From Geomonas propionica (GTDB lineage: Bacteria; Desulfobacterota; Desulfuromonadia; Geobacterales; Geobacteraceae): a DNA stretch of 64,000 nt. Both the position numbers and the translations under genes were made by a program. This document shows positions 14,858 to 23,948 of the stretch, piece after piece (the first letter of the stretch is position 1; every line of letters begins with the position of its first letter). The DNA is taken from NCBI RefSeq assembly GCF_016458235.1, contig NZ_JAEMHK010000003.1, positions 186,001-250,000 of the forward strand, given 5' to 3'. A model generated the notes under the pieces. The model had not been told where the DNA came from, did no database searches, and worked only from the letters and a program-made list of their open reading frames with translations.

Positions 14858-15850
14858 CTAGCCGTGCTGATGGCAGGAGTCACAGTTGCCGTTCACGGTG
14901 AAGGCGGACTTGCCGTCGTGGCAGGCTCCGCACGACTTGGCTTTTTTCATCTCGTCCATGGAGACAGCCTTGCCACCGCGCTTGGTCGGGAAGGTGCCGC
15001 TGTGGCAATCCTTGCACTTGTACATGCCGAGGTGGTTGCTGTGGCTGAACTTGACGTCGCCGACATCGGCCACCTTGAACTTGATCTCCTTGACTGGGTG
15101 GCACTTGTCGCACTGGGATACGGCGAAGGCATCCTTGGCGTTGTGGCAGGCCCCGCATGATTTCCCTTTCTCCATCGCCGCCATGGTAACCGGTTTGCTG
15201 GAGCCGAGCGGGAACAGCTTGGTGTGGCAGGAGCTGCAGCTGTAAATCTCCACGTGCTTGCTGTGGCTGAATACGGTGGGGCCGGTCTCTTTCACCTTGA
15301 AGACAACCTGCTTGGGCGAAGGATGGCAGCCGTCGCACTTGGCGACGCTGAATGCCTTCTTCCCGTTATGGCAGGCCCCGCACGATTTCCCTTTCTCCAT
15401 CTCCGCCATCGAGACCGTTTTGTTCGGGCCGGTCTTGTAGAGGGTGTTGTGGCAGGCGTTGCACTGCATGGTCTTCAGGTGCTTGTTGTGGCTGAAGAGC
15501 ACCGGGCCGGTCTCCTTCACCTTGAAGGTGATGTTTTTTACCTGGTGGCAGGCCGTGCACTTGGCGACACTGAACGCTTTTTTGCCGTTATGGCACTTGC
15601 CGCACGATTTCCCCTTTTCCATGTCGGCCATGCTGTATTTGACCTTGGCCGCGCGCGGATTTTCATGGCAGGTCTTACAACTTACGTTGGGACTCTTCTC
15701 CACCTTCTTCTTCAGGTGCTTGTTGTGGCTGAAGACGACCTTGCCCCCCCCGTCGGTCTGGTAGGCGATGTCCTTCAGTTCGATGGCGTATGCTGCGGAA
15801 GATCCTACGGCTAGCGCGGCGAGGACGAAGAATGCCGATGTGAATCTCAT
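14858..15850 (-). CDS. Dodecaheme cytochrome made of four c7-type triheme modules
   Basis: 330 residues with a signal peptide (ends near AAYA) and twelve CXXCH motifs. Four repeats of about 75 residues are visible. Each begins with a variant of FSHNKHL, then has heme one, a linker with M(A/D)xM(E/K)K, heme two in KSCGACH or similar, and heme three in KCxxCHP or similar. This is the c7-polymer architecture known from G. sulfurreducens GSU1996 and GSU0592, elongated periplasmic proteins thought to act as wires. Its promoter region carries the same sigma-54 and TGTAT-N9-ATACA signals as the NrfD operon. It may be the periplasmic acceptor for the oxidoreductases encoded on either side. Confidence 0.92.
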   Translation of the reverse strand: MRFTSAFFVLAALAVGSSAAYAIELKDIAYQTDGGGKVVFSHNKHLKKKVEKSPNVSCKTCHENPRAAKVKYSMADMEKGKSCGKCHNGKKAFSVAKCTACHQVKNITFKVKETGPVLFSHNKHLKTMQCNACHNTLYKTGPNKTVSMAEMEKGKSCGACHNGKKAFSVAKCDGCHPSPKQVVFKVKETGPTVFSHSKHVEIYSCSSCHTKLFPLGSSKPVTMAAMEKGKSCGACHNAKDAFAVSQCDKCHPVKEIKFKVADVGDVKFSHSNHLGMYKCKDCHSGTFPTKRGGKAVSMDEMKKAKSCGACHDGKSAFTVNGNCDSCHQHG

Positions 15851-15982
15851 GGTTTCCTCCTTTGACGGTGTATTGGGATTGGCTTGCCTATCAGTTACTC
15901 ATCTGCGAGCTGGATTACCGGAAGCGGCTGGACTGACGCCGCGCTTGCGGCTGTCGCGGATAAACCGGGACGAGATCTCTTT

Positions 15983-15998
15983 AGCATTAGCCGTGCCT
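15983..15998 (-). promoter_or_regulatory. Sigma-54 (-24/-12) promoter of the dodecaheme cytochrome
   Basis: Reads AGGCACGGCTAATGCT on the minus strand, with GG-GC spacing of exactly 10 and the same ATGCT -12 element as the promoter at 5177. The start would be near 15971, about 120 bp before the ATG. Confidence 0.78.
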
Positions 15999-16073
15999 GA
16001 TTTTTGGTTCTGGTGTAAGTTGCCGAAAGAGCGGATGTTTTGCTTCCAGTGTCCGGCGGGCATGGCCCCGGGC

Positions 16074-16092
16074 TGTATAAAGACGCTATACA
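16074..16092. promoter_or_regulatory. Upstream activator site TGTAT-N9-ATACA, dodecaheme promoter
   Basis: TGTATAAAGACGCTATACA has the same core as the sites at 5278 and 5380. It lies about 80 bp upstream of the sigma-54 promoter. Confidence 0.72.
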
Positions 16093-16173
16093 CCGGGGCA
16101 GGGTGTGACATGGCAAGATACCGGAAAATAAAGCGTTTTCGTGGTGTGCTTTGCGTCGAGTGGTGGCGGCTGC

Positions 16174-16192
16174 TGTATAGCAAAGATATACG
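16174..16192. promoter_or_regulatory. Second upstream activator site, one mismatch
   Basis: TGTATAGCAAAGATATACG, exactly 100 bp from the site at 16074. The last base breaks the core. The 441-bp spacer 15851-16291 otherwise holds the sigma-54 promoter and the terminator of the next gene. Confidence 0.6.
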
Positions 16193-16237
16193 AAGATCGC
16201 GCATGGAAGACGTTCAGCGGCCACGGGGCAAAAGAAG

Positions 16238-16266
16238 AGGGCCGCCGGCGTTACGCCCGCGGCCCT
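16238..16266 (-). terminator. Terminator of the AspT-like transporter gene
   Basis: Inverted repeat AGGGCCGC/GCGGCCCT with a 13-base loop, followed on the minus strand by CTTCTTTT, 26 bp after the stop codon. Confidence 0.75.
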
Positions 16267-16291
16267 CAGCACCATCACGCGGATGTGTGGA

Positions 16292-17938
16292 TCATAGCTG
16301 GCCCGTCGATATCAGGATGATGTGCACCAGGATGATCTTGCCGATGGTGGCGAACGGGAACACACAGGCGTAACCCTGGTCGGAGAGGTCGTTGCCGGTC
16401 TGTTCCTTGATGTAGCCTAGCCCCGGCGTGGAGGTGTGCATCCCGGCCACGATGCCGACCGCCAGCGTCATCGGGAGCTTCAAGACCTTGTGTGCGATGA
16501 ACAGGCCGAGAAACGCCGTGATGGAGGTGACGCAGACACCGGTGATGAAGATGCTGCCGCCGCCACCGTGGCTCAAGGTGGTGAGGAGGCTGTAGCCGGA
16601 GCGGGTGCCGATGCCGGCCAGAAACAGCACCAGCCCCACCTGTTTCAGCACCATGCTGGCGCTGTAGGGGAGGCTCCAGACCATCTTGCCGGTGCGGCCG
16701 AAGGTCCCGAGCAGGATGCCGACGATGAGCGGTCCTCCCGCGAACCCGAGCTGCATGCTGCCGCCGCCGGGGAAGGGGAAGGGGATCAGGCCCAGGATCA
16801 GCCCGATCACCAGCCCCAGGCTGAAGGTCATCACGTCGACCTCGCTCACCCTGCGGTAGGAGTTGCCAAAGAAGGCGGTCACGTCATCCATGCAGGTCTT
16901 GTGCGCCAGGACCCTGACCACGTCCCCCAGTTCAAGGACCATCTCGGCCTCGGGTAGGAACTCATTGTCCCCGCGCCGCACCAGTGTGATCACCTCTCCG
17001 AAGCGCTGGTCCTGGTGCAGCTCGCCGATGGTCCGCCCGATCGCCTGCGGACTGGAGACGAAGACCCTGCGATACTCGTATTCAGTGCGGTCCAGCCCCA
17101 GGCGCTCCTTGCTCCTTCTTTCGCCGAGCACGGTGGCGATCTTCTCTATTTCGTGTGGGGCTCCGGCCACCATGGCCAAGTCCCCGGGCTGCAGCACCGT
17201 GGCGGGACCGGCATAGAAGAACTCGTCCCCCCTCTTGATCCGGCTGAAGATGATCTCGCAGTTGTTAGAATCGTTCAGGGCCTGAACGGTCAGGTCGGGC
17301 GGATCCACCTGCTGCACCTTGATAGTGCAGTGCACCAGCGAGTTGCGGTCCTCGGGCTTGCGCAGCACCTTGAACTCCGCCTGGTAGTCCACTTTCCAGA
17401 TTTTCTGGCAGACGTTGATGGTCAGCATGAGACCGATGACGCCGATCGGGTAGGCGACGGAGAAGCCGACCACCGGCTCGGCGAGCAGCGTATCCAGCAT
17501 CTCCGGCGGGGCGATCTGGCGGATCGATTCCAGCGCGCCGCCCAGGGCCGGCGACGCGGTCATGCTGCCGCAGAAGATGCCGGCGGCGATGCCGGGCTTG
17601 ATGGCGAAGTACCGCTGCAGCGCGATGCAGAGCGCCGCCGAGGCGCACAGCACTACCGCTGCGAGACCGTTGTTCATGACCCCGTTGCGGCGGAAGGTCG
17701 AGATGAAGGATGGGCCGGCGGAGAGGCCGACGGTATAGACGAAGAGCGCCTGCCCCATGATGTACACGATGGCGGGCGCCTTCATGTCGGGATGGAGCAT
17801 GCCGAAAGCGAGCCCGACGAAGAGGACTGCGCCGACGCCGAGGGTGATGCCGTACACCTTGATCTTGCCCAGGGGGTAGCCCAGTGCTGCGACCATGAGC
17901 AGCAGCATCAACGGGTTCTCGAGGAGTATCTTGATCAT
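16292..17938 (-). CDS. AspT/YidE-type transporter with TrkA-C domains
   Basis: 548 residues from the ATG at 17938 with a GAGGTGG site. Two blocks of about five helices each flank a cytoplasmic middle region (about 195-370) holding two TrkA_C-like regulatory domains. This is the layout of the aspartate:alanine exchanger family (AspT, YidE, YbjL). Glycine-rich helices such as GIFCGSMTASPALGGALES and GIVAGMHTSTPGLGYI correspond to the two inverted repeats of the family. The substrate cannot be told from sequence; a dicarboxylate or amino acid is typical. It has its own terminator. Confidence 0.85.
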   Translation of the reverse strand: MIKILLENPLMLLLMVAALGYPLGKIKVYGITLGVGAVLFVGLAFGMLHPDMKAPAIVYIMGQALFVYTVGLSAGPSFISTFRRNGVMNNGLAAVVLCASAALCIALQRYFAIKPGIAAGIFCGSMTASPALGGALESIRQIAPPEMLDTLLAEPVVGFSVAYPIGVIGLMLTINVCQKIWKVDYQAEFKVLRKPEDRNSLVHCTIKVQQVDPPDLTVQALNDSNNCEIIFSRIKRGDEFFYAGPATVLQPGDLAMVAGAPHEIEKIATVLGERRSKERLGLDRTEYEYRRVFVSSPQAIGRTIGELHQDQRFGEVITLVRRGDNEFLPEAEMVLELGDVVRVLAHKTCMDDVTAFFGNSYRRVSEVDVMTFSLGLVIGLILGLIPFPFPGGGSMQLGFAGGPLIVGILLGTFGRTGKMVWSLPYSASMVLKQVGLVLFLAGIGTRSGYSLLTTLSHGGGGSIFITGVCVTSITAFLGLFIAHKVLKLPMTLAVGIVAGMHTSTPGLGYIKEQTGNDLSDQGYACVFPFATIGKIILVHIILISTGQL

Positions 17939-18016
17939 GATTGCCACCTCTGTCGCCGGCGGGCCGCGCCCACCCTGATGAACCATACACCACCCTGATG
18001 CGCCTCACGTCCCTTG

Positions 18017-20500
18017 CTATTCGGTCAGCTTGAACTGCCCCACCAGTTTTTGCTGCTCCTCCGCCAGCCGTGACAGCAGCAGCGCCGACGAGGCCGATTC
18101 CTGCGCGTTCTTTGCGGTATCCTGCACGACCTCGTTGATGCTCTGGATGTTGTTGCTGATCTCGACCGTGGTCGCTGTCTGCTCCTCGGCTGCCGTCGCG
18201 ATCTGGTTCACCTGCAGGGTGACCGAACCTATCTGCTGCAGAATTTCCTCCAGTGCGGCCCCGGACTTGGCCGCCTCCACCGTCCCCGCCTCCACCCGGG
18301 TGACCCCCGATTGCATCACGCCGATGGCCCCCTTGGTCTGCTGCTGCACCGCCTTGATCATCTCTCCGATCTCCCGGGTGGCGCTCGCCGTTCTTTGCGC
18401 CAACGCACGCACCTCGTCGGCCACCACGGCGAAACCGCGCCCCTGCTCTCCCGCGCGCGCCGCCTCGATGGCGGCATTCAGGGCCAAAAGGTTAGTCTGA
18501 TCGGCGATGTCGTTGATGGTGTTGACGATGGCGCCGATCTGCTCCGATTTCTGCCCCAAGTCGCCGATGGTCACTGCGGAGGCGCGCACCTGCTCGGCGA
18601 TCTGATTCATGCCGACCACCGTTTCTTTGACCACGTCAGCCCCGGCGACGGCGGCGTCGTTGGCCTGCTTGGAGCCGGCCGCGGCCTGGGTGCAACTGAC
18701 TGCAATGTCGTTCGAGGTGGCGGCCATCTCTTCACTGGCCGTCGCCACCGTGGCGGCCTGTTCGGCGACCCGCGCCGCGCCTGAGGCCATCTGCTCGGCG
18801 GCGCAGGAGAGTTCGGTCGAGGTCGAAGCGACCTGGGTCGTGTTGTGCGACACCCGCGAGATCACCTCGTGGAAGTGCACCACGATGTTGTTGATGCTGC
18901 TGCAGATGTCGCCGATCTCGTCGTTGGAGCCGGTCTTGATGCGCCTGGTCAGGTTGCCGTCCGCGATCTCGGCCGTCACCAGCTTGGCGTGGGAGAGAGG
19001 CTTAGTGATGGAGGCGATAATGCGCAGGCTGATCACCAGCGAAATCAACACCACCGCGACGGAAACCGCGATCATGACGTAGGAGAGCAGGGTGGCGTTG
19101 TCGACCGCGCTGCGCACGCCGGTCAGGATCTGCGCCTGGTTCTCGCCGATGCTCTTCACCTGCTCTTCGCTTCGCTGCGCCTGTTCGTGCGAGATGCCGC
19201 GCGCAGACTCGAGGGCCCTTTGCATGGCGGCGTTGCTCCTGATCACGCCCAGCTTGGTGGCCTCGATCTTCTGGATCGACGCCGAGGCGCGGCGCACGGT
19301 TTCCGAGACGTGTGAGATCTTCTGCGCGAGCTCCTTCTGCCCCGATTCGAGCAGCGCCGTTCTCGCCAGCGCGATGTTGGTCTCGATCCTCCTGCGGGTC
19401 TGGGCCAGGGTGCCGACCAGCCTGCCGACCTCGGCGTCGGTGGAACTGAGCATGATCTGGCGCACCCCGGAGTTTAGTTCTTTCACGTCGACGCTGATAT
19501 TGCTCCCCGCGTCCATGACGCTGTTGGCGGCGTTTTGGAACCCGAGCGAGGACACCACCTTGTTGCGGTCCTTCACGATCTGCAGCTCCAGCGTGTCGAT
19601 CGTGTTGAAGATCTTCCTGCTGTTCTCCTCCAGCGGCTTCAGGATGTCGCGCGCCTTGTTGGCGTACTGCTCGGCGTCCGCTTTCTCCGGGTTGTTGAGC
19701 ATCTCCAGCTTCAGGGCCACCAGCCCCCCCTCCTCGGCGCCGATCTGGTTCAGGATGTCAGCGGCCACCCCCTTGACCTCCTTGATGGCCGGGTTGTCCC
19801 CCTGGTCCACCTCGATGTTGCGGGTCAGCTCCACCGTGTTCTTCAGGCGCTCCCGCAGCGGGGCCACCTTGAACTTGTTCTTGACCAGCTCCAGGTCGCT
19901 CAGGATGATGTTGATGTCCTTGAGCCGGCTTTGCAGGGTGAGAAGCTTCTTGATGGAGCTGTTCACCTGCAGGTTGGCGGCCTGCGAGGAGTTGATGTTG
20001 GAGAGTGCGCTGCTCCCCATCTGGCTGATCTGCTTGCCCAGCCCGGCCACACTTGCCTCCGCCTTTTGCAGCTCCGAGTTGACCGTGGCGATCTCGTTTT
20101 TAAAGAGCGTCATGTCCCTGAGCCTTTGCGAGGCGACCTGGACCACGGTCTTCTCTATGTCGCGCAGGACCGCGGTGTCCACGCCGCTGGAGTCCGCCCC
20201 TCCCTTGACGATCTGGTCGTTCAGTTCCTCCATTCTCTTGATGCGGGTGGTGATCGACTTGGAGAGCTGCGCCACCTCCGTCGGTTCCGTGCTCATCTCC
20301 AGCCGCATGAAATCGGCGGAAACCTTTTCCACCGTCTGCTGCAGCTCCAGCATCTTCAGGTGCAGCGGTGTCGATTTGCCGGTCAGGATTTCGATGCTCG
20401 ACTTGACCTTGGCGATGGAAAAGAGTCCGATCCCGGCCAGGACGGAAATGCCGACGATGGTCAGCGCGATGTTCCCCAGAAGCTTGCTTTTGACGGTCAT
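18017..20500 (-). CDS. Methyl-accepting chemotaxis protein
   Basis: 827 residues from the ATG at 20500, preceded by GGGGGTGG. There is a membrane helix near residues 8-28, an unusually long and mostly helical periplasmic region (about 30-455), a second helix (about 460-485), a HAMP domain and a standard cytoplasmic signalling hairpin (tip [20 protein letters not shown]). No C-terminal CheR-docking pentapeptide is seen. Long coiled-coil sensing regions of this type bind unknown ligands. The gene lies just downstream of a periplasmic binding-protein gene, but a terminator separates them. Confidence 0.92.
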   Translation of the reverse strand: MTVKSKLLGNIALTIVGISVLAGIGLFSIAKVKSSIEILTGKSTPLHLKMLELQQTVEKVSADFMRLEMSTEPTEVAQLSKSITTRIKRMEELNDQIVKGGADSSGVDTAVLRDIEKTVVQVASQRLRDMTLFKNEIATVNSELQKAEASVAGLGKQISQMGSSALSNINSSQAANLQVNSSIKKLLTLQSRLKDINIILSDLELVKNKFKVAPLRERLKNTVELTRNIEVDQGDNPAIKEVKGVAADILNQIGAEEGGLVALKLEMLNNPEKADAEQYANKARDILKPLEENSRKIFNTIDTLELQIVKDRNKVVSSLGFQNAANSVMDAGSNISVDVKELNSGVRQIMLSSTDAEVGRLVGTLAQTRRRIETNIALARTALLESGQKELAQKISHVSETVRRASASIQKIEATKLGVIRSNAAMQRALESARGISHEQAQRSEEQVKSIGENQAQILTGVRSAVDNATLLSYVMIAVSVAVVLISLVISLRIIASITKPLSHAKLVTAEIADGNLTRRIKTGSNDEIGDICSSINNIVVHFHEVISRVSHNTTQVASTSTELSCAAEQMASGAARVAEQAATVATASEEMAATSNDIAVSCTQAAAGSKQANDAAVAGADVVKETVVGMNQIAEQVRASAVTIGDLGQKSEQIGAIVNTINDIADQTNLLALNAAIEAARAGEQGRGFAVVADEVRALAQRTASATREIGEMIKAVQQQTKGAIGVMQSGVTRVEAGTVEAAKSGAALEEILQQIGSVTLQVNQIATAAEEQTATTVEISNNIQSINEVVQDTAKNAQESASSALLLSRLAEEQQKLVGQFKLTE

Positions 20501-20523
20501 TGCCACCCCCGAAGTACCAATAA

Positions 20524-20555
20524 AACCGGTGCCGCGCAGCTCAACGGCACCGGTT
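20524..20555 (-). terminator. Terminator after the binding-protein gene
   Basis: An 11-bp perfect stem (AACCGGTGCCG with CGGCACCGGTT), 10-base loop, then TTTTATT on the minus strand. Confidence 0.82.
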
Positions 20556-20581
20556 ACCCGCTCTTCTCGGCCCCCCTGCCT

Positions 20582-21715
20582 CTACTTGAGGGAAACGAGC
20601 TTGTCGCCCTTGACCACCTGCAGGTAGACGTTGTCCTGCCCCTGATGGTTGTCCTGCGAGAAGGTCAGCTTGATCCCCCCCATGTCGGCTCCCTTCATGC
20701 TCTCGTAGGCCTGGATGAAGGCGGCCTGGGTGGGCGGGTTGCCCGCCTTCTCGAGAGCCATGACCATCGACTTGGCCGCTATGCACCCCTCCATGCTCAC
20801 CGAGTTGAAGCCGACGTCCTCGGGGTTCTTGTCGATGGCTTCCTTGCACTCGCGGGTGATGGGAAGCGACAGGTCGTCCAGTTCCGGCACCACCTGGCTC
20901 ATGATGACCCCCTCCGAGGCGCCCGGCCCCACCGCCTTGACCAGGTTCATGCCGCCGGCAAAGGAGCCGGAGGCGAGGTAGGCGGTCACCCCTTCCTTGC
21001 GTGCCAGTTTGATGAACTCGGCTCCCGGCTTGTACACCGCGCCGACGATGATGGCGTCGGGCTTTCCGGTCATGATGCTGGCGAGGCCCGTGGTTACCGC
21101 CACCGTGTTTCTCTCGAAGGAGCCCTTGGAGACAAGGCTCAGTCCATGGCGCTTGACCGCGGTCTCGGTCGAAGTGAGGATGTCGGTGCCCAGACCGTCG
21201 TTCTGGTAGAAGACGGCGAAGCGCTTGGCCCCCTGCTTGACCAGTTGGTCGACGATGCGGTCCACTTCCTGCTGGTAGCTCGCCCTGATGTGGAACACCT
21301 CCCGGACCACCGGCGTGCGCAGTTCGCTAGCGCCGGTCCTGGGGTTTATGTACGGCAGCTTGTATTCCTTGACAACGGGGAGGCTGGCAACGCAGTTGGA
21401 GGTTCCCACCGACCCCACCACGGCGAAGACCTTCTGCTCGTCGGCGAGCTTCAGCAGGCAGTCGATGGTCTTGTCGGTCACCATCTGGTCGTCCAGGGCC
21501 ACCAGCTCCACCTTTCTGCCGTTGACGCCCCCCTTGGCGTTGACCGCCTTGAAATACGCCTCCACCCCCACCTTCATGCCCCTTCCGGAACCCTTGTTGG
21601 CGCCGGTCTGGTCGTTCACCATGCCGATCTTGATCACGTCGCCCACCGGCCCGGCGGCATGTGTCGTCGGAGCGAGCATCATCAGCACCACGGTCAGGAA
21701 CATCATCCTTTTCAT
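20582..21715 (-). CDS. Branched-chain amino-acid-type ABC substrate-binding protein
   Basis: 377 residues from the MKRMMFL start, preceded by GAGGAGGATGTC. A signal peptide ends near HAAG. The mature part starts IKIGMVNDQTGANKGSGRG and has the two-lobed periplasmic binding fold of the LivK/Leu-Ile-Val receptor family. No permease or ATPase genes are beside it, so it may serve a transporter encoded elsewhere, or it may feed ligand information to the chemoreceptor encoded next. The ligand is unknown. Confidence 0.85.
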   Translation of the reverse strand: MKRMMFLTVVLMMLAPTTHAAGPVGDVIKIGMVNDQTGANKGSGRGMKVGVEAYFKAVNAKGGVNGRKVELVALDDQMVTDKTIDCLLKLADEQKVFAVVGSVGTSNCVASLPVVKEYKLPYINPRTGASELRTPVVREVFHIRASYQQEVDRIVDQLVKQGAKRFAVFYQNDGLGTDILTSTETAVKRHGLSLVSKGSFERNTVAVTTGLASIMTGKPDAIIVGAVYKPGAEFIKLARKEGVTAYLASGSFAGGMNLVKAVGPGASEGVIMSQVVPELDDLSLPITRECKEAIDKNPEDVGFNSVSMEGCIAAKSMVMALEKAGNPPTQAAFIQAYESMKGADMGGIKLTFSQDNHQGQDNVYLQVVKGDKLVSLK

Positions 21716-21848
21716 GACATCCTCCTCTTCTCGGGTAGGGCCTGCAGGGGGGCGCAAGCGGGGCGGCGGGCGGGAGAAATTCTCCAGCCGCTGTGCTGCC
21801 TTAGGCGCATGCTTCCCCTTGTCGGGGCCGTATTGAAAAAACTTTAAA

Positions 21849-21876
21849 ATAATATCTGCTAATGATTGCTTGGCAA
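21849..21876 (-). promoter_or_regulatory. Likely sigma-70 promoter of the binding-protein gene
   Basis: TTGCCA, a 16-bp spacer and TATTAT on the minus strand, in a locally AT-rich stretch; leader about 130 nt. Within the 316-bp spacer 21716-22031 this and the terminator at 21967 are the only features I see. Confidence 0.5.
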
Positions 21877-21966
21877 GCCGATCTCTTAGCCGGGGTAGGG
21901 CATTCTCCCGATGCAGTCATGCCAAGGAAGGGGCACACACGGTGCCGGGTGGGAAACACATGAAGG

Positions 21967-21998
21967 GAAAAAAGAAAGGGCCTCATGTGATGAGGCCC
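21967..21998 (-). terminator. Terminator of the mltG operon
   Basis: Stem GGGCCTCAT/ATGAGGCCC with a three-base loop, followed on the minus strand by TTTCTTTTTTCCC. Confidence 0.88.
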
Positions 21999-22031
21999 GG
22001 ATGGGTTTGGGAGCGGGGGCGGTAGCGGCGA

Positions 22032-23948
22032 TCAGCCGAAGATGCGTTTAAAGAGTCCCTTCTTCTCGGCTTCGCGGCGCTCCTTGATCAGGCGCATGCC
22101 GCCTTGGGCGTGCGGTTGGTGCGCGTTCAGCTTCAGGGCCTTCAGGAATTCACCCTCGGCTAGCCCCTCCCTCCCCTCGTCCAGGAGCATCCAGCCGCGG
22201 AAGGCGAAGGCGTCGGCGTTGCGCTCGGCCTGCAGGCTCTTGGAGAGAAGCATGCGGCACTTTTCCAGGGCGCCCTGGGAGCGCTGGTTGCCGGGGTTCT
22301 TGTAGATGGACCAGGCGAGGTAGGCGCTGGTCTGGGCATCGTCGGGATCGAGGGTGTAGGCGTCCTGCAGGGCGCGCTCGGCGTTGCCGAAGTCCTCCAT
22401 CTCCAGGAACACCTTGCCGGACTGGAACTGGATGCGCGCCTGCAGTTCGTCCTCGCGCTTGCCCCCAAGGCCCACGGTGTCGGCGTTCAGCATCTCGTCG
22501 TAGCGCTCCTTGGCGATAACGCTGGAGAGGGTGTTGTAGGCGTTGGCGTAGTGGGAAAGGACGTCCTGTGCCCGTCCCAGGGTATCCCCGGAGAGTTGCA
22601 TGAACTTTTCCGGCGAATACTCGCGGGTCTTGGCGAAGTAGGCTTCCTTCAAGGTGGCGAAGCTGAAGGTGCCGGGCGTCATGCCGAAGATCTCGTAGTA
22701 GTTCTTGTTCTGGATCGCGGCGTAGTCCCGCTGCACCTCCTGCTCGAAGTCGATTTCGCTGGCGGAAAGCGGCGCCGCCATCCCTTTCTTGCCCACCACC
22801 AAGTCGATCGATTCCGACACCTCGTCGACTAGGTCCTCGAAATTGACCGCCTCGGCCCGCCGCTCGGCGACTTCCTCGATGGGACGGTTGAAAAGGAGCT
22901 TCTGCGGGAAATCGGGCTGCTGGTCCGTAGCCGGCGTCGGCGATAGGGACAGCATGCCTAGGCGTGTCAGCAGGTCGAGCAGGGCGGCTCCCCGGGCCGG
23001 TGTGGCGCAGTCGGCCAGGATCTCCTGCACCGTCTTGCCCTGGCCCAGCTGCTGCAGCAGGTCGACCTCTTCCGGCCCCATGTTGAGCAGGTTCACCAGG
23101 CGGAAATAGGTCGTGGTGCGTACCGGGCAGAGGGCGGCGCACCTGGCGAGGTACGGGGCTAGGTCGAAGGTCGCGGCGCCGGCGGCCTGGTGCAGCAGGC
23201 GCGGCACGGAGAGGGGGGTGAGCGGGAGCTCCAGGTCGGCAAGGTCGGGGGTGAACCGGGGCGACTGGTTTTGCAGCAGCGCCTCCACCAAGGAGCGGAA
23301 CAGGAACAGGCGGGACTGCTCCAGCAAGTCATCGTAGCGGATGAGGCCGGCCTCTACGAGCGGCAGGCGCCCCGGGCGGGCCGGTGGGAACTCTTCCAGG
23401 TCGCCGCGCTGCAGGTGGTGGGTGGATACCAGGAAGGGAACGAAGCCGGGCGCCGAGAAACCGGCGGGCTCCCCTCCGACCACGAAAATCCTGGTCCCGC
23501 CGCGCAACTCGATGGTGCCGTTCGCGCCGCTGCGGTAGAGATCGAGCAGCAGTCGGGAGATTTCCTTGCCCGCGGGATTCTGCTCCAGGGCGTCCTGCAC
23601 GGCTTTGAGGAAATCGTCCTTGCCGAAAGGCTTCTCCAGGTAGGCCTTGACCCCCAGCTTCGCCGCGGCGCGTGCGTAGGCTTCGCCCCGGAACGCCCCG
23701 GTCATGATCACCACCGGGAGCTCCTTCAGGGCTGCGCTGCGGCGCACCCGCTGCAAAAGTTCCACGCCGTTTAACCCCGGCAGCTTCAGATCCAGCACCA
23801 GTAGGTCGAAACGCTGCTCCTGCAGCAGGGCGAGAGCGGCGTCCCCGCTGGCGGCATCCTTCACCTTGTGCCCGCGCCCTTCCAGTACGGTGCGCAGCAT
23901 CGCGGAGAGCTTCTCGTTGTCCTCCACCAGCAAAATGCTGCCCGTCAT
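22032..23948 (-). CDS. Response regulator with DUF4388-like, J-like and TPR domains
   Basis: 638 residues. The N-terminal receiver (1-120) has the acidic pair, the phospho-acceptor (LLVLDLKLPG) and the lysine (EKPFG). The middle section resembles the DUF4388/PatA-type region. Residues about 420-500 look like a DnaJ domain (NYYEIFGM at the start, AYNTLSSVIAKERYDEML at the end), but the HPD motif is replaced by EYSPEKF. The C-terminus has TPR-like repeats. Such proteins occur in deltaproteobacteria and are usually linked to gliding, polarity or stress, but no specific role is established here. The start overlaps the mltG stop (TAGATG), so the two are one operon. Confidence 0.8.
   Translation of the reverse strand: MTGSILLVEDNEKLSAMLRTVLEGRGHKVKDAASGDAALALLQEQRFDLLVLDLKLPGLNGVELLQRVRRSAALKELPVVIMTGAFRGEAYARAAAKLGVKAYLEKPFGKDDFLKAVQDALEQNPAGKEISRLLLDLYRSGANGTIELRGGTRIFVVGGEPAGFSAPGFVPFLVSTHHLQRGDLEEFPPARPGRLPLVEAGLIRYDDLLEQSRLFLFRSLVEALLQNQSPRFTPDLADLELPLTPLSVPRLLHQAAGAATFDLAPYLARCAALCPVRTTTYFRLVNLLNMGPEEVDLLQQLGQGKTVQEILADCATPARGAALLDLLTRLGMLSLSPTPATDQQPDFPQKLLFNRPIEEVAERRAEAVNFEDLVDEVSESIDLVVGKKGMAAPLSASEIDFEQEVQRDYAAIQNKNYYEIFGMTPGTFSFATLKEAYFAKTREYSPEKFMQLSGDTLGRAQDVLSHYANAYNTLSSVIAKERYDEMLNADTVGLGGKREDELQARIQFQSGKVFLEMEDFGNAERALQDAYTLDPDDAQTSAYLAWSIYKNPGNQRSQGALEKCRMLLSKSLQAERNADAFAFRGWMLLDEGREGLAEGEFLKALKLNAHQPHAQGGMRLIKERREAEKKGLFKRIFG

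Noticed and set aside
19535-21847. Plus-strand frame of 770 codons
   Set aside because: It spans two well-supported minus-strand genes and their terminator; not coding.
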